From Acinetobacter sp. S54 (GTDB lineage Bacteria; Pseudomonadota; Gammaproteobacteria; Pseudomonadales; Moraxellaceae): 64,000 bases of DNA. This document shows positions 49,723 to 58,275 of the stretch, one piece after another; position 1 is the stretch's first letter; the number at the start of each line of letters is the position of its first letter. The translations under genes were made by a program, and so were the position numbers. The stretch lies in the NCBI RefSeq assembly GCF_016624945.1, contig NZ_JACVUI010000006.1, forward strand, positions 1 through 64,000, given 5' to 3'. The notes beneath the pieces are model-generated. The model was not told the DNA's origin. It saw only the letters and a program-made list of their open reading frames with translations, and made no database searches.

Positions 49723-51381
49723 TTAAATACTACCTCTACATTGTGCGAGTAAATTCAATTGTGGGTTCAGCACTTTGGTTTGAATATTTAACAGACCCAG
49801 CAAAGTTGGGAATAAATGATCCTGACTCACTGCATGATCCTTTTGTAGACTTAAACAATGCTGAATCTTTTGATGTTCAGGCCATTGTTGTGATGTCCAA
49901 AATAGAAAGGGAACATGTGTTTGTTCTTTAGGTGCCATAAAATAAGGTGTTCCATGTAAATATAAACCGCTTTCTCCTGTCGATTCGCCATGATCAGATA
50001 AATAAATTAATCCTGTAGGTACGCCAGTTTGTTGTAATACATGGATAGCACTTGCCACGATATGATCCGTATATAAGATGGTATTGTCGTACGTATTAAT
50101 CAAGGAATCATGATCACAATTTTGAATATTATTGGTTTCACAAGCAGGTAGAAATTTTTTGAAATCATGAGGATAACGTTTGTAGTAAGCAGGTCCATGA
50201 CTACCCATCTGATGTAAAACAATTAACTGATTTTGTTTTAATTTTTTAAGATCCATACTTTTAAGATAGTCATTTAATGCAGCTAGTAAAACTTCATCTT
50301 GACACTCACCATTGCTACACCACTTCTGATAAGCGGATTGATCTTTAGGAGAAATATAATTTTTAATACGGTCACAGGTTCCTTTACAACCCGAATTATT
50401 ATCAATCCAAGTTACTTGATAACCTGCTCTTTGAGCGATATCCAATAAACCTTCGCGATGTGCAGCTAATGCTTGGTCATAATTTTTTCGCGGCATTCCT
50501 GAAAACATGCATGGAACTGAGACAGATGTTTGTGTTCCACATGAGGATGCCTGACTAAAATTTACAATATCCAGCTGGCTGAGTTCAGGATTCGTCATTT
50601 TGGGGTAACCATTTAAGCTAAAGTTTTGCGCACGAGCAGTTTCTCCAACAACCAAAACCATGATTTTTGCAGGCTGTTGAATCGTATAATTGACCTGATG
50701 AGCATCTTCACCATAAGAAATTAACGGTAAGTTTTGAGTTTTTACATTCTTATGGGCATAACTCCAACTACTGGATAAAATATTTAATGGTGAAATTTGT
50801 GCTTTTAACTCTCGGTTTTCCCTAAAAATAGGTGCATATTGGCTATAAAATGAAAATAATCCCAGACCGATGATGAACAATGCGACCATTAGGCTGATCA
50901 ATTTATCCAGAAAAAGATGTTTGATATTTTTTGTAGGTTCAATTTTTAGATAACATAAAAGGGCTAAAGGTAAGACAATCGTTTTGATTAACCACAATAA
51001 AAACGGAATTGATAATAAATCAACAGCTTCATGGGCATCGGTCTGCACGACATTCTGGATTTGGTCTGTATTAATATTCACACCAAGTTGATTGACAAAA
51101 TACGATGAAAATCCTGTCAATATAATTAAAACTGTAGCCAATACTTTAGCCGACTGTTGCCAACTAAGAAGCTGTAAAATAAAGAAATAAAAACCACTTA
51201 AGATTAAAAAAGTCACAAAAATAAATGAATATTGGGTTAACCCAGAAAATGAACTAAACGAGGATAGGTGTTGATAAAACCCTATATTGGTAAAACTGGC
51301 TAACCAGCCAGCGACCAAAATATTAAACACTCTCAGTGAGACTGAGATTCTTTTAAGTCGAAGCCGTTGAGCCATGTGCAT
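49723..51381 (-). CDS. eptA: Lipid A phosphoethanolamine transferase EptA/PmrC
   Basis: A 552-residue inner-membrane enzyme that adds phosphoethanolamine to lipid A, lowering negative charge and giving polymyxin resistance. Five N-terminal membrane segments (to about residue 180) are followed by a periplasmic sulfatase-type domain. VVGETARAQNFSLNGYPKM carries the metal Glu, and SCGTQTSVSVPCMFSGMPRKNY carries the nucleophile Thr. IDNNSGCKGTCDRI and YLSDHGESTGESGLYLHGTPYFMAP supply further metal ligands. It lies 78 bases downstream of a PAP2 gene and one base before the regulator. Start ATG 51381 or 51375. Confidence 0.94.
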   Translation of the reverse strand: MHMAQRLRLKRISVSLRVFNILVAGWLASFTNIGFYQHLSSFSSFSGLTQYSFIFVTFLILSGFYFFILQLLSWQQSAKVLATVLIILTGFSSYFVNQLGVNINTDQIQNVVQTDAHEAVDLLSIPFLLWLIKTIVLPLALLCYLKIEPTKNIKHLFLDKLISLMVALFIIGLGLFSFYSQYAPIFRENRELKAQISPLNILSSSWSYAHKNVKTQNLPLISYGEDAHQVNYTIQQPAKIMVLVVGETARAQNFSLNGYPKMTNPELSQLDIVNFSQASSCGTQTSVSVPCMFSGMPRKNYDQALAAHREGLLDIAQRAGYQVTWIDNNSGCKGTCDRIKNYISPKDQSAYQKWCSNGECQDEVLLAALNDYLKSMDLKKLKQNQLIVLHQMGSHGPAYYKRYPHDFKKFLPACETNNIQNCDHDSLINTYDNTILYTDHIVASAIHVLQQTGVPTGLIYLSDHGESTGESGLYLHGTPYFMAPKEQTHVPFLFWTSQQWPEHQKIQHCLSLQKDHAVSQDHLFPTLLGLLNIQTKVLNPQLNLLAQCRGSI

Positions 51382-51459
51382 GATTTCGTATAATGGATGC
51401 CGATGTCTTATTTAAAACTGAGAAGATTAAGGAATGATTAGATAAATTTTAATTAAAAT

Positions 51460-52200
51460 TCAATGGTTAACATCATGTCTGAGAAATTTCTTATTTATTG
51501 AAATATCTTTTAAATAATTAGGCCAGAACATTTGCCATACTTTATACACCATGAAATCAATCAGCCATGACCACCAGAATGACCATAAGTTATGACTTAG
51601 AAAATGAGCACCACGTACCATCTGAACCGTACTCATGAGCGAACCCATGACTAAAGCTAATATCAAACCATAGCGCGCCAACTTTGGATAAAATGGGCGA
51701 TAAGCAAAATATAAAATTAATAAAGAAAATCCCGCAGATGCATGACCGCCAGGAAAGCATTTCCCATGTACATGAAGAGATTTGAGCCAGTCGATATGAT
51801 TCGCGTGAACTCGTAAAAGCGTCCATGGGCATGCATGTACAGATTGAGACTTAAATATCCCGATCACTGAAATGGAAATCATCATTCCGATGACTACAAC
51901 ACCTGTTATAGAACGAAGTGGTGAGAATGATTTCTGGAAGATGAATTTAATCCATAATACGACATGTATCATTGCAATAATAATGACTAGATTTTTCAAA
52001 AACTCATGTCCAAATTTAACTAAAAACTGGTTTTCTCTTAAGTAATATCCCGAGTGATTTACCCAAGGAAGACTGAGCATTTGATCTAATGATCCAGCAA
52101 TAGGTATGAAAATCAGCATCAATAGGGCAGTGGAAAATAATAAAACCAAATTGTATTTATCAAATTTCTCTAGATACAAAGCCACTTTACGAGATTCCAA
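51460..52200 (-). CDS. PAP2-superfamily membrane phosphatase (COG3907-like)
   Basis: A 246-residue protein with about five membrane segments. Motifs are of the PAP2 subgroup with CPW in place of the RP motif: KSQSVHACPW, HGKCFPGGHASAGFSLL and VRGAHFLSHNLWS. Such enzymes cleave lipid pyrophosphates or lipid A 1-phosphate. The start is a TTG at 52200; no in-frame ATG lies upstream near enough. An out-of-frame ATG at 52207 has a better ribosome binding site (AGGGA) and ends within 12 codons. It is the first gene of the eptA operon, so a role in headgroup recycling or competition with EptA is plausible but inferred. Confidence 0.78.
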   Translation of the reverse strand: MESRKVALYLEKFDKYNLVLLFSTALLMLIFIPIAGSLDQMLSLPWVNHSGYYLRENQFLVKFGHEFLKNLVIIIAMIHVVLWIKFIFQKSFSPLRSITGVVVIGMMISISVIGIFKSQSVHACPWTLLRVHANHIDWLKSLHVHGKCFPGGHASAGFSLLILYFAYRPFYPKLARYGLILALVMGSLMSTVQMVRGAHFLSHNLWSFWWSWLIDFMVYKVWQMFWPNYLKDISINKKFLRHDVNH

Positions 52201-52363
52201 GTCATATGAATCCCTAGAATAAAAAATATAGATTAAGACTTGCTGAGAAAGTTATTAATTTTTTTACATTATATTTCAGTTATTTACTATGGTTTTTTGC
52301 TAAGAAACACTTAATCATATTCCGCTTTAATAAGCGAACTTGTATGACCTGTATGATCATGTT

Positions 52364-52906
52364 ATGTCACTTTCTGAATTAAATAATACTTTGTTTTTAT
52401 GGATTAATGCTTCTGTTACGCCATCTCCATTTTTATTAAAAAGTGCCATTTTTATTTCACATGACCTCATTGGTGTTTATCTTGGTTTATGCACTATTTT
52501 ATTAGTTAAGACCTCTTTAAATTACAAAAGAGCCTATTTGCATAGCATTTTGATGGTTCTCATTGGGGTTTGTATTGCCGCAATCATTGATCATTTTTAT
52601 TATCATCCACGACCTTTTGTATTGAGACTGGGACATTTACTGGTTTCCCATGCGGCTAACAATTCTTTTCCTAGCCACCATATGTTGACCATTAGCATAT
52701 TAGCATTTTCATTTTTATATCAAGATTGTAAAAAGCTTGGGACGATAGGCATGTTGATTGCGGCTTTGGTTGGGTGGTCACGTGTTTATTTGGGGGTACA
52801 TTTCCCCCTTGATATTTTAGGAGGCATTCTTATGGCATTTGTTATAGTGAACGTCTACATACAAAGTCGAAAAATCTTATTCCTAAAGCCCCCTCAAACC
52901 CTATAA
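52364..52906 (+). CDS. PAP2-family phosphatase (undecaprenyl-diphosphatase type)
   Basis: A 180-residue protein with about five membrane segments. The three PAP2 motifs are present: YHPRPF (HxRP), NNSFPSHHMLTI (PSHH in place of PSGH) and GWSRVYLGVHFPLDILGG (SRx5Hx3D). This is the BcrC/UppP2-like arrangement, typical of periplasmic undecaprenyl pyrophosphate phosphatases. The start ATG 52364 lacks a strong ribosome binding site; the frame runs back to a TTG at 52340. It diverges from the PAP2 gene at 51460 and converges with the second kinase gene. Confidence 0.85.
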   Translation: MSLSELNNTLFLWINASVTPSPFLLKSAIFISHDLIGVYLGLCTILLVKTSLNYKRAYLHSILMVLIGVCIAAIIDHFYYHPRPFVLRLGHLLVSHAANNSFPSHHMLTISILAFSFLYQDCKKLGTIGMLIAALVGWSRVYLGVHFPLDILGGILMAFVIVNVYIQSRKILFLKPPQTL

Positions 52907-52949
52907 ATTTGTGTGGGCAAGAGCCTTATCAATGAATGCAATCGTTTAT

Positions 52950-54305
52950 TTATAACTTGAAATAAAGTTTTATTTTTAGACCCTGTAATATTTCTGAACG
53001 ATCTAACTGTAGAGTGGCCTGAATAGATTCCAGTGCAGATTGCACGATGGATAATCCAAGTCCACTACCTACGATTTGAGATTGGGTTTCAATCAAGCGT
53101 ACGAAACGTTGCATCACATGATCATATTGTTCAGGCGCAATGCCCGGACCACTATCATGTATTTCGACCAGAATCGTATCAGTGTACTCAAATAATTTAA
53201 TCAGAATCTGGCCATGTTCAGGGCTATATTTAATGGCATTATCAATCAAATTGAGAAAGATACTTTCCAACGCACTGACTGTGGCCTGTACTTCTACTTT
53301 TTCATTGAAATCATCAATATTGACCTGAACATCGATGTCTTTTTTACGGGCATTGGCAAGCAATTGACCTGTACATTGACGTATAATTTCAAGTAAATTG
53401 AGAGGATATAAAGCTTCGCTAGAAAGTGCCTCCTGATGTGCCAAAGTCATAAGTTGATGAACCAGATGCGACATTCTTTTCAGGTTTTGATCCAGATCAT
53501 CGATATTTTCCTGATAAAAAGGGCTGTCTTTCGGCGTTTTAATCAATACGGCTGTTTGTAAACTTAATGCGGTTAAAGGTGTTCTTAATTCATGTGCTGC
53601 ATTGGCAATAAATTTTTGTTGTTGTTGTTGGGCATCTTCAATCCTTTTAAATAAATAATTTAATTCATCAATAGCAGGAGTAATCTCGACAGGCAGGTTT
53701 TTAACTTGAACTTCAGATAAATCGTTATAGTCCCGTTGTGAAAACGTTGTCTTTAAATCTGCAAGTGGTCTTAAATGATAACGAATGAGAAAATACACTC
53801 CCAGTATGGCAAATGGCATAAAAATAAAATAGGGAATAAGCATATTAAAGGCCAATTCACGCGCCAGATTTTTACGCACAATGACCAGTTGACTGATTTG
53901 GATTTGCTTATCTTCAAGCGGTAAGACATAAGCTACTATTTTACCGCGGGTGCTATTTTTTCTTATAAATTGAGCTTTCTCCAGATGATCGACCAAATAG
54001 TTATGATTTTTGATTAAAGTCGATAATTGATCACGGTCAACAATATCAATGAAGACATCGCGTTCACCGTAGCGGCGATGAGGATCAAAGGTTGAAAGGC
54101 GGTGAGGAATGTTGACACTGGCAAGAAATTCCGCCATTTCCTCCATTTGTTTATCAATAACTTCCTGAGATTCTTCCAAGGCAATCCGATAAGCAGAAAT
54201 CGCGATTAAAACCAGTAAAATAATACTTAAAACAGAAATACTCCAAGTCATTCGAGAACTTAGAGGCTGTTTATGATAGAAGTGAAACAATTTACTAAAA
54301 ATCAT
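52950..54305 (-). CDS. Sensor histidine kinase, PmrB-like (copy 2)
   Basis: A 451-residue paralogue of the kinase at 47656. TM1, the EESQEVID(K/R)QM juxtamembrane segment, the periplasmic region with STFDP and DVFIDI, TM2, the His box (AANAAHELRTPLTAL), the N box and the G boxes all align without large gaps. The differences are scattered, not concentrated in the sensor domain. It follows its response regulator by 12 bases. The pair lacks an adjacent target gene of its own. Confidence 0.88.
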   Translation of the reverse strand: MIFSKLFHFYHKQPLSSRMTWSISVLSIILLVLIAISAYRIALEESQEVIDKQMEEMAEFLASVNIPHRLSTFDPHRRYGERDVFIDIVDRDQLSTLIKNHNYLVDHLEKAQFIRKNSTRGKIVAYVLPLEDKQIQISQLVIVRKNLARELAFNMLIPYFIFMPFAILGVYFLIRYHLRPLADLKTTFSQRDYNDLSEVQVKNLPVEITPAIDELNYLFKRIEDAQQQQQKFIANAAHELRTPLTALSLQTAVLIKTPKDSPFYQENIDDLDQNLKRMSHLVHQLMTLAHQEALSSEALYPLNLLEIIRQCTGQLLANARKKDIDVQVNIDDFNEKVEVQATVSALESIFLNLIDNAIKYSPEHGQILIKLFEYTDTILVEIHDSGPGIAPEQYDHVMQRFVRLIETQSQIVGSGLGLSIVQSALESIQATLQLDRSEILQGLKIKLYFKL

Positions 54306-54317
54306 CCTTCTCCTGTT

Positions 54318-54992
54318 TTATCGGGTTTCAATGCAGTAACCGAGGCCTCGCACTGTACGGATTAAATCTTTACCTAATTTTTGACGTAGTTTATGGATAT
54401 GGACTTCAATGGTATTACTATTAAGTTCAACATCCCAGTCATAAAGTTTTTGTTCAAGTGCCTGTCGTGAAAAAATCTGGTTAGGATACATCATTAAAGG
54501 TTCTAGAACGGCCCACTCTTTTGCTGAAAGTTCTACAGAATGTCCTTGTTTTAATACTTTACGTGTATTTGGAAACATCTGGGTATCTCCAACTTCAAAG
54601 CAGATTTCTTCAATCGTGCTAAATTTTCCTCTGCGAAGCACCGATTCAATTCTCGCGACTAACTCATCAAAATCGTAAGGTTTTACAATATAGTCATCTG
54701 CACCTAGTCTAAGTCCCTGAATTTTATCGCGACTTTGATCTCGTGCGCTGATAATAATTACGCCTAATTGTTTTAAATCAGCTTTTTTACGAATATGCTT
54801 AAGGACTTCTAAACCCTCTAATTCGGGCAGACCCAGATCAAGTAAAACCAGATGGTAAACATGATTAAAAAGTAAATCTAAAGCTTCGAGTCCTGTCTTG
54901 GCCCAATCGACATTAAATTTTTCATGTTTTAATAATCGGAAGGTTGATTTACCAATCATGAGGTCATCTTCGATATAGAGTATTTTTATCAT
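54318..54992 (-). CDS. Response regulator, PmrA-like (copy 2)
   Basis: A 224-residue OmpR-type regulator, paralogue of 49035-49721, by eye about three quarters identical across the full length. Phospho-Asp is in HLVLLDLGLPELEG, Lys in YIVKPYDFDE and the DNA-recognition helix in NTIEVHIHKLRQKLGKD. The near-identical receiver faces of the two copies suggest possible cross-talk with both kinases. It is upstream of kinase copy 2 and transcribed away from piuC. A start at ATG 54992 fits; no strong ribosome binding site. Confidence 0.9.
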   Translation of the reverse strand: MIKILYIEDDLMIGKSTFRLLKHEKFNVDWAKTGLEALDLLFNHVYHLVLLDLGLPELEGLEVLKHIRKKADLKQLGVIIISARDQSRDKIQGLRLGADDYIVKPYDFDELVARIESVLRRGKFSTIEEICFEVGDTQMFPNTRKVLKQGHSVELSAKEWAVLEPLMMYPNQIFSRQALEQKLYDWDVELNSNTIEVHIHKLRQKLGKDLIRTVRGLGYCIETR

Positions 54993-55063
54993 GAAGCACC
55001 TGTAGGAAGCTTAAATTCTAAGAAAGAGGCAGGGGAAGCAAACTTTAAATCAAAATATTGAAA

Positions 55064-55747
55064 TTATAACTCGGCCCATTTACGCATTAAATTATGGTAC
55101 AAATTGGTGAGTTTGATTACTTCCTGATGTTTATCCCCTAATTGCATCCGCAAATTTTGTATCGTTTGATCCAGATTAAATAACATATAACGTTCTGCAT
55201 CATCTCTGACCATACTTTGAACCCAAAAAAATGAAGCAATACGACAGCCAGCAGTGACCGCAGTGACTTCGTGTAAACTAGTGGATGGATATAAGATCAT
55301 ATCACCTGCGGGAAGTTTAACTTCATGATATCCATAGGTGTCTTCAACCACCAAATCGCCACCGTCATACTCGTCTGGCTCACTTAAAAACACAGTACAA
55401 GATAAATCAGTTCTTAACCGTTCATTACTTCCTCGGATTCTGCGAATCGAATTATCGACGTGAAAACCAAAGGCTTCATTATTTTCATATCGATTAAAAA
55501 GAGGAGGAATAATATCCAAAGGAATGGCAGCAGATAAAAATAAAGGGTGTTGTCCTAAGGATTCTAAAATTATATTACTTAAATGATGGGTTAAAGGATG
55601 ATCTTCTGGAAGCTGCTGGTTTTGTTTGACTGTAGCTGAAAGTGTTCCAGCGGTAACTTTTCCATTGACCCATTCAATCTTGCTCATTTCTTCGCGGAAA
55701 TACAGAACTTGTTCTTTGCTTAAGACATTTGGAATATGATGAATCAT
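55064..55747 (-). CDS. piuC: Fe(II)/2-oxoglutarate-dependent dioxygenase PiuC (PKHD-type)
   Basis: A 227-residue PKHD hydroxylase, usually found with TonB receptors for siderophores. Iron ligands are FHVDNSIRRI (HxD, near residue 97) and STSLHEVTAV (second His, near 157); Arg of GCRIASFFWVQS binds 2-oxoglutarate. The N-terminus MIHHIPNVLSKEQVLYFREEM is family-typical. The gene lies downstream of the TonB receptor with a strong hairpin in between, so its expression is probably reduced relative to the receptor. Confidence 0.92.
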   Translation of the reverse strand: MIHHIPNVLSKEQVLYFREEMSKIEWVNGKVTAGTLSATVKQNQQLPEDHPLTHHLSNIILESLGQHPLFLSAAIPLDIIPPLFNRYENNEAFGFHVDNSIRRIRGSNERLRTDLSCTVFLSEPDEYDGGDLVVEDTYGYHEVKLPAGDMILYPSTSLHEVTAVTAGCRIASFFWVQSMVRDDAERYMLFNLDQTIQNLRMQLGDKHQEVIKLTNLYHNLMRKWAEL

Positions 55748-55784
55748 TACACTACCTGCCAGATGAGTGGCTCATAATAAATAA

Positions 55785-55819
55785 GGATAAAATAGCCTCA
55801 CGATGAGGCTATTTTATCC
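55785..55819 (-). terminator. Strong hairpin between the TonB receptor and piuC
   Basis: A 16-base perfect inverted repeat (GGATAAAATAGCCTCA and its complement) with a three-base loop. It sits between the receptor stop and the piuC start on the minus strand. It contains no separate long T run beyond the AT-rich stem end. Probable terminator or attenuator. Confidence 0.8.
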
Positions 55820-55844
55820 CAAATCCCATAATTAAAATATGGAA

Positions 55845-58115
55845 TTAATACTTAAAGTTTAATGCGACTACAGCACTACGGCCTTCTGCTTCAGTTGCAA
55901 AGTGAGAAGCATAAGCTTTGCTGAAGTAGCGGGTATCGGTCAGGTTATTTAGATTTAGCTGTAAATTAATGTTTTTGTTTACGTCGTAACGTACCATGGC
56001 ATCATAACGTACATAACCCGGCACCCATTTTGTATTGGCAGCGTTGCCGTAAACTTTGTCCATCGCGATTGCACCTGCACCTAAAGTAAGCTGTGGTAAT
56101 ACTTTATAAGTGGTCCAGAGTGTGGCGCTGTTGGTTGGAACGTTTGGAAGGTTTTTACCTTTAGCTGGGTTATCTGGAGAACATACACCAGTACGTGAGC
56201 ATGATGGTCCTGGATCAGTTTGTTCACTATCTAAATAAGTATAGCCTGCTGATACCGCCCATTTATCCGTAATATTTCCGTTTAGACCAAGTTCGATCCC
56301 GTCAACCTTACTTTTCCCACCATTCGTATAAGTAGTTGGGTCGATTTGAATACGTGTATTTTGCTTCTCGGTACGGAAAATGGCAGCCGTTAAATTAAGT
56401 TTATCGTTTAAAAGATCCCACTTGGTGCCAACTTCAAAGGTACGTGCTTTTTCTGGATCAAGATCTTGATTGTTTGCACTGACTGCTGTTTCAGAACCAT
56501 CGCCAGCATCGGCACCTACAGGGTTGGCTGAAGTTGCATAGCTTGCATAGATAGCGCCATTTTCCGTTGGTTTAAATGTTAAACCAGCTTGATAACTAAA
56601 GAAATCTGTATTGTTTTCTAATGTAGCACCAGTCGCATTAGTTTTTAACTCAGTATCAAACTTGTCCCAACGTACCCCCAGATCTAACAACCATTGTGGG
56701 TTAAATTCAATGCTATCCAATAAATAGACAGATGTCGTTTCAGAGGTTGTCGTTGTTACGGCCTTGTTAGCAGTAATTGTTCCGAGGAAACGATCACTTG
56801 AATTAGGATTGAAGGTCGACGTACACCAGCCATTGGAAGCGGTTAAACCTAAGCTACATGCGCCATTTGCAACTGCGCCAGTAATTGACTTGGTATTTGG
56901 ATCCGTAACGGTATAGCTACCTTTATCTGACTCAGCTTTACTATATTCAGCGCCCACATTAAAGCTATGTTTGAATGTGCCAGTATTAAATTTACCCGCT
57001 AAAGACAGCTGATCAGAAAAAGTATCAGTGTCTGTAATACGGCTGTTCGCACGACGCCAGATACCTGTATCTTTTAATTCACCTGTTGTTGAGTTAATAA
57101 AATTACCCTGACTATCATCTGGTTGAGTCCATACATAGTCATTTTTAGATTTGTTATAAACGGCCGTATTACTGATCGTTATGCTATCAGTCAAATCATG
57201 TTCAAGCTTGATGGTACCGATCTGGTTTTCCTGTTTTTGAAAATCACGGTCTTTCCAGCCGTAATAAATACCCTGTTTAACATCAATTGGCTTTCCAGAA
57301 CCAGCAGCATAATTATTTGGGTTGTTATAAGGAACACCAGAGTCAGGAGTATCATCTGTTCTTAAGTAATAGTAACTTAAAGTGGCACGAGTAGCACTGT
57401 CCAGACCGAACGTGATACTTGGTGCAATACCGGCACGTTTATATTCTGTACCATCACTTTGTCCTGCTTTGTCATTTTCATGACCCATTACTGCAACACG
57501 CGCAGCAATACCATTACCAAAGTCTTTATTGGCATCTAAGGTAATACGATGATAGTCATCTGTACCATTTTGGATAGAACCTTCTAAAGAGTCGCCTTTT
57601 TTGGCTACTTTAGAAATCATATTGATGCTACCACCGACTGAACCGGCACCCCCCATTGAAGATGAAGATCCTTTGGTGACTTCAACTTGTTCAATCGCAA
57701 ACATTTCACGATTTTGTGAAGTAGAGTTACGCATGCCATCAATATACATTGAACTTTCAGAACTATAACCACGGATAAACGGACGGTCGCCATTTGGGTT
57801 ACCGCCTTCACCTGCGCCTAATGTAATACCCGGTACATTACGCAACGCATCGCTTAACGTTGTAACGTTGGTATCTTCAATAAGTTGCTGAGAAATGATT
57901 GAAACAGATTTCGGTGTATCGAGTAAAGGAGCAACAAATTTTGCATTCGCAGAATTATCAACTTTTAAAGATTCTTGTTGGGTTGCTGTTGCTGCACTTT
58001 GGATTGTAGGAAGTTGGGTCACATTTTCTTGTGCAAATGCAGGTACAGCGACCACTGATAATGAAGAAGCAATTGCAGATGAAACAATTTTCTTTCGCGT
58101 TTTGATAAAAGACAT
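55845..58115 (-). CDS. TonB-dependent siderophore receptor (PiuA/Fiu-like)
   Basis: A 756-residue outer-membrane receptor. The signal peptide ends at VPAFAQ (about residue 29). The plug shows LDTPKSVSIISQQLIEDTNVTTLSDALRNVPGITLGAGEGG, the plug of catecholate-type receptors, read along residues 65-105. FIRGYSSESSMYIDGMRN and VEVTKGSSSSMGGAGSVGGSINMISK follow. The barrel ends with the terminal Phe-Lys-Tyr (VVALNFKY). The start is ATG 58115; ATG 58133 upstream is in frame. Two Fur-type sites lie upstream. Named PiuA/Fiu by pattern and piuC linkage; the ligand is not proven. Confidence 0.88.
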   Translation of the reverse strand: MSFIKTRKKIVSSAIASSLSVVAVPAFAQENVTQLPTIQSAATATQQESLKVDNSANAKFVAPLLDTPKSVSIISQQLIEDTNVTTLSDALRNVPGITLGAGEGGNPNGDRPFIRGYSSESSMYIDGMRNSTSQNREMFAIEQVEVTKGSSSSMGGAGSVGGSINMISKVAKKGDSLEGSIQNGTDDYHRITLDANKDFGNGIAARVAVMGHENDKAGQSDGTEYKRAGIAPSITFGLDSATRATLSYYYLRTDDTPDSGVPYNNPNNYAAGSGKPIDVKQGIYYGWKDRDFQKQENQIGTIKLEHDLTDSITISNTAVYNKSKNDYVWTQPDDSQGNFINSTTGELKDTGIWRRANSRITDTDTFSDQLSLAGKFNTGTFKHSFNVGAEYSKAESDKGSYTVTDPNTKSITGAVANGACSLGLTASNGWCTSTFNPNSSDRFLGTITANKAVTTTTSETTSVYLLDSIEFNPQWLLDLGVRWDKFDTELKTNATGATLENNTDFFSYQAGLTFKPTENGAIYASYATSANPVGADAGDGSETAVSANNQDLDPEKARTFEVGTKWDLLNDKLNLTAAIFRTEKQNTRIQIDPTTYTNGGKSKVDGIELGLNGNITDKWAVSAGYTYLDSEQTDPGPSCSRTGVCSPDNPAKGKNLPNVPTNSATLWTTYKVLPQLTLGAGAIAMDKVYGNAANTKWVPGYVRYDAMVRYDVNKNINLQLNLNNLTDTRYFSKAYASHFATEAEGRSAVVALNFKY

Positions 58116-58245
58116 TCTTGCCCCAATAGTCAATAATAAACAGTATGCGAATAGTAATGATTCTTAATTATAGATACAATATATTTACATTGTTATTTTC
58201 GATAAATTTATAAAAAAAGATAATATTTTTAAATATTTTATGCTT

Positions 58246-58264
58246 AATAATAATGATTATTAGT
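58246..58264 (-). promoter_or_regulatory. Fur box upstream of the TonB receptor
   Basis: A 19-base site centred on AATAAT-G-ATTATT (58249-58261), a perfect 6-1-6 inverted repeat matching the Fur consensus shape. It lies about 130 bases before the receptor start and just past the 3-prime end of the Fur-like gene. A second weaker match (AGTAAT-G-ATTCTT) lies near 58153-58165. Confidence 0.6.
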
Positions 58265-58275
58265 AGGGATTTTAC

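Noticed and set aside
51460..52200. PAP2 protein as a degenerate, inactive enzyme (no RP or PSGH motif)
   Set aside because: The CPW/PGGH/HFLSH set is a subgroup-typical form of the motifs (COG3907-like), so loss of function is not shown.
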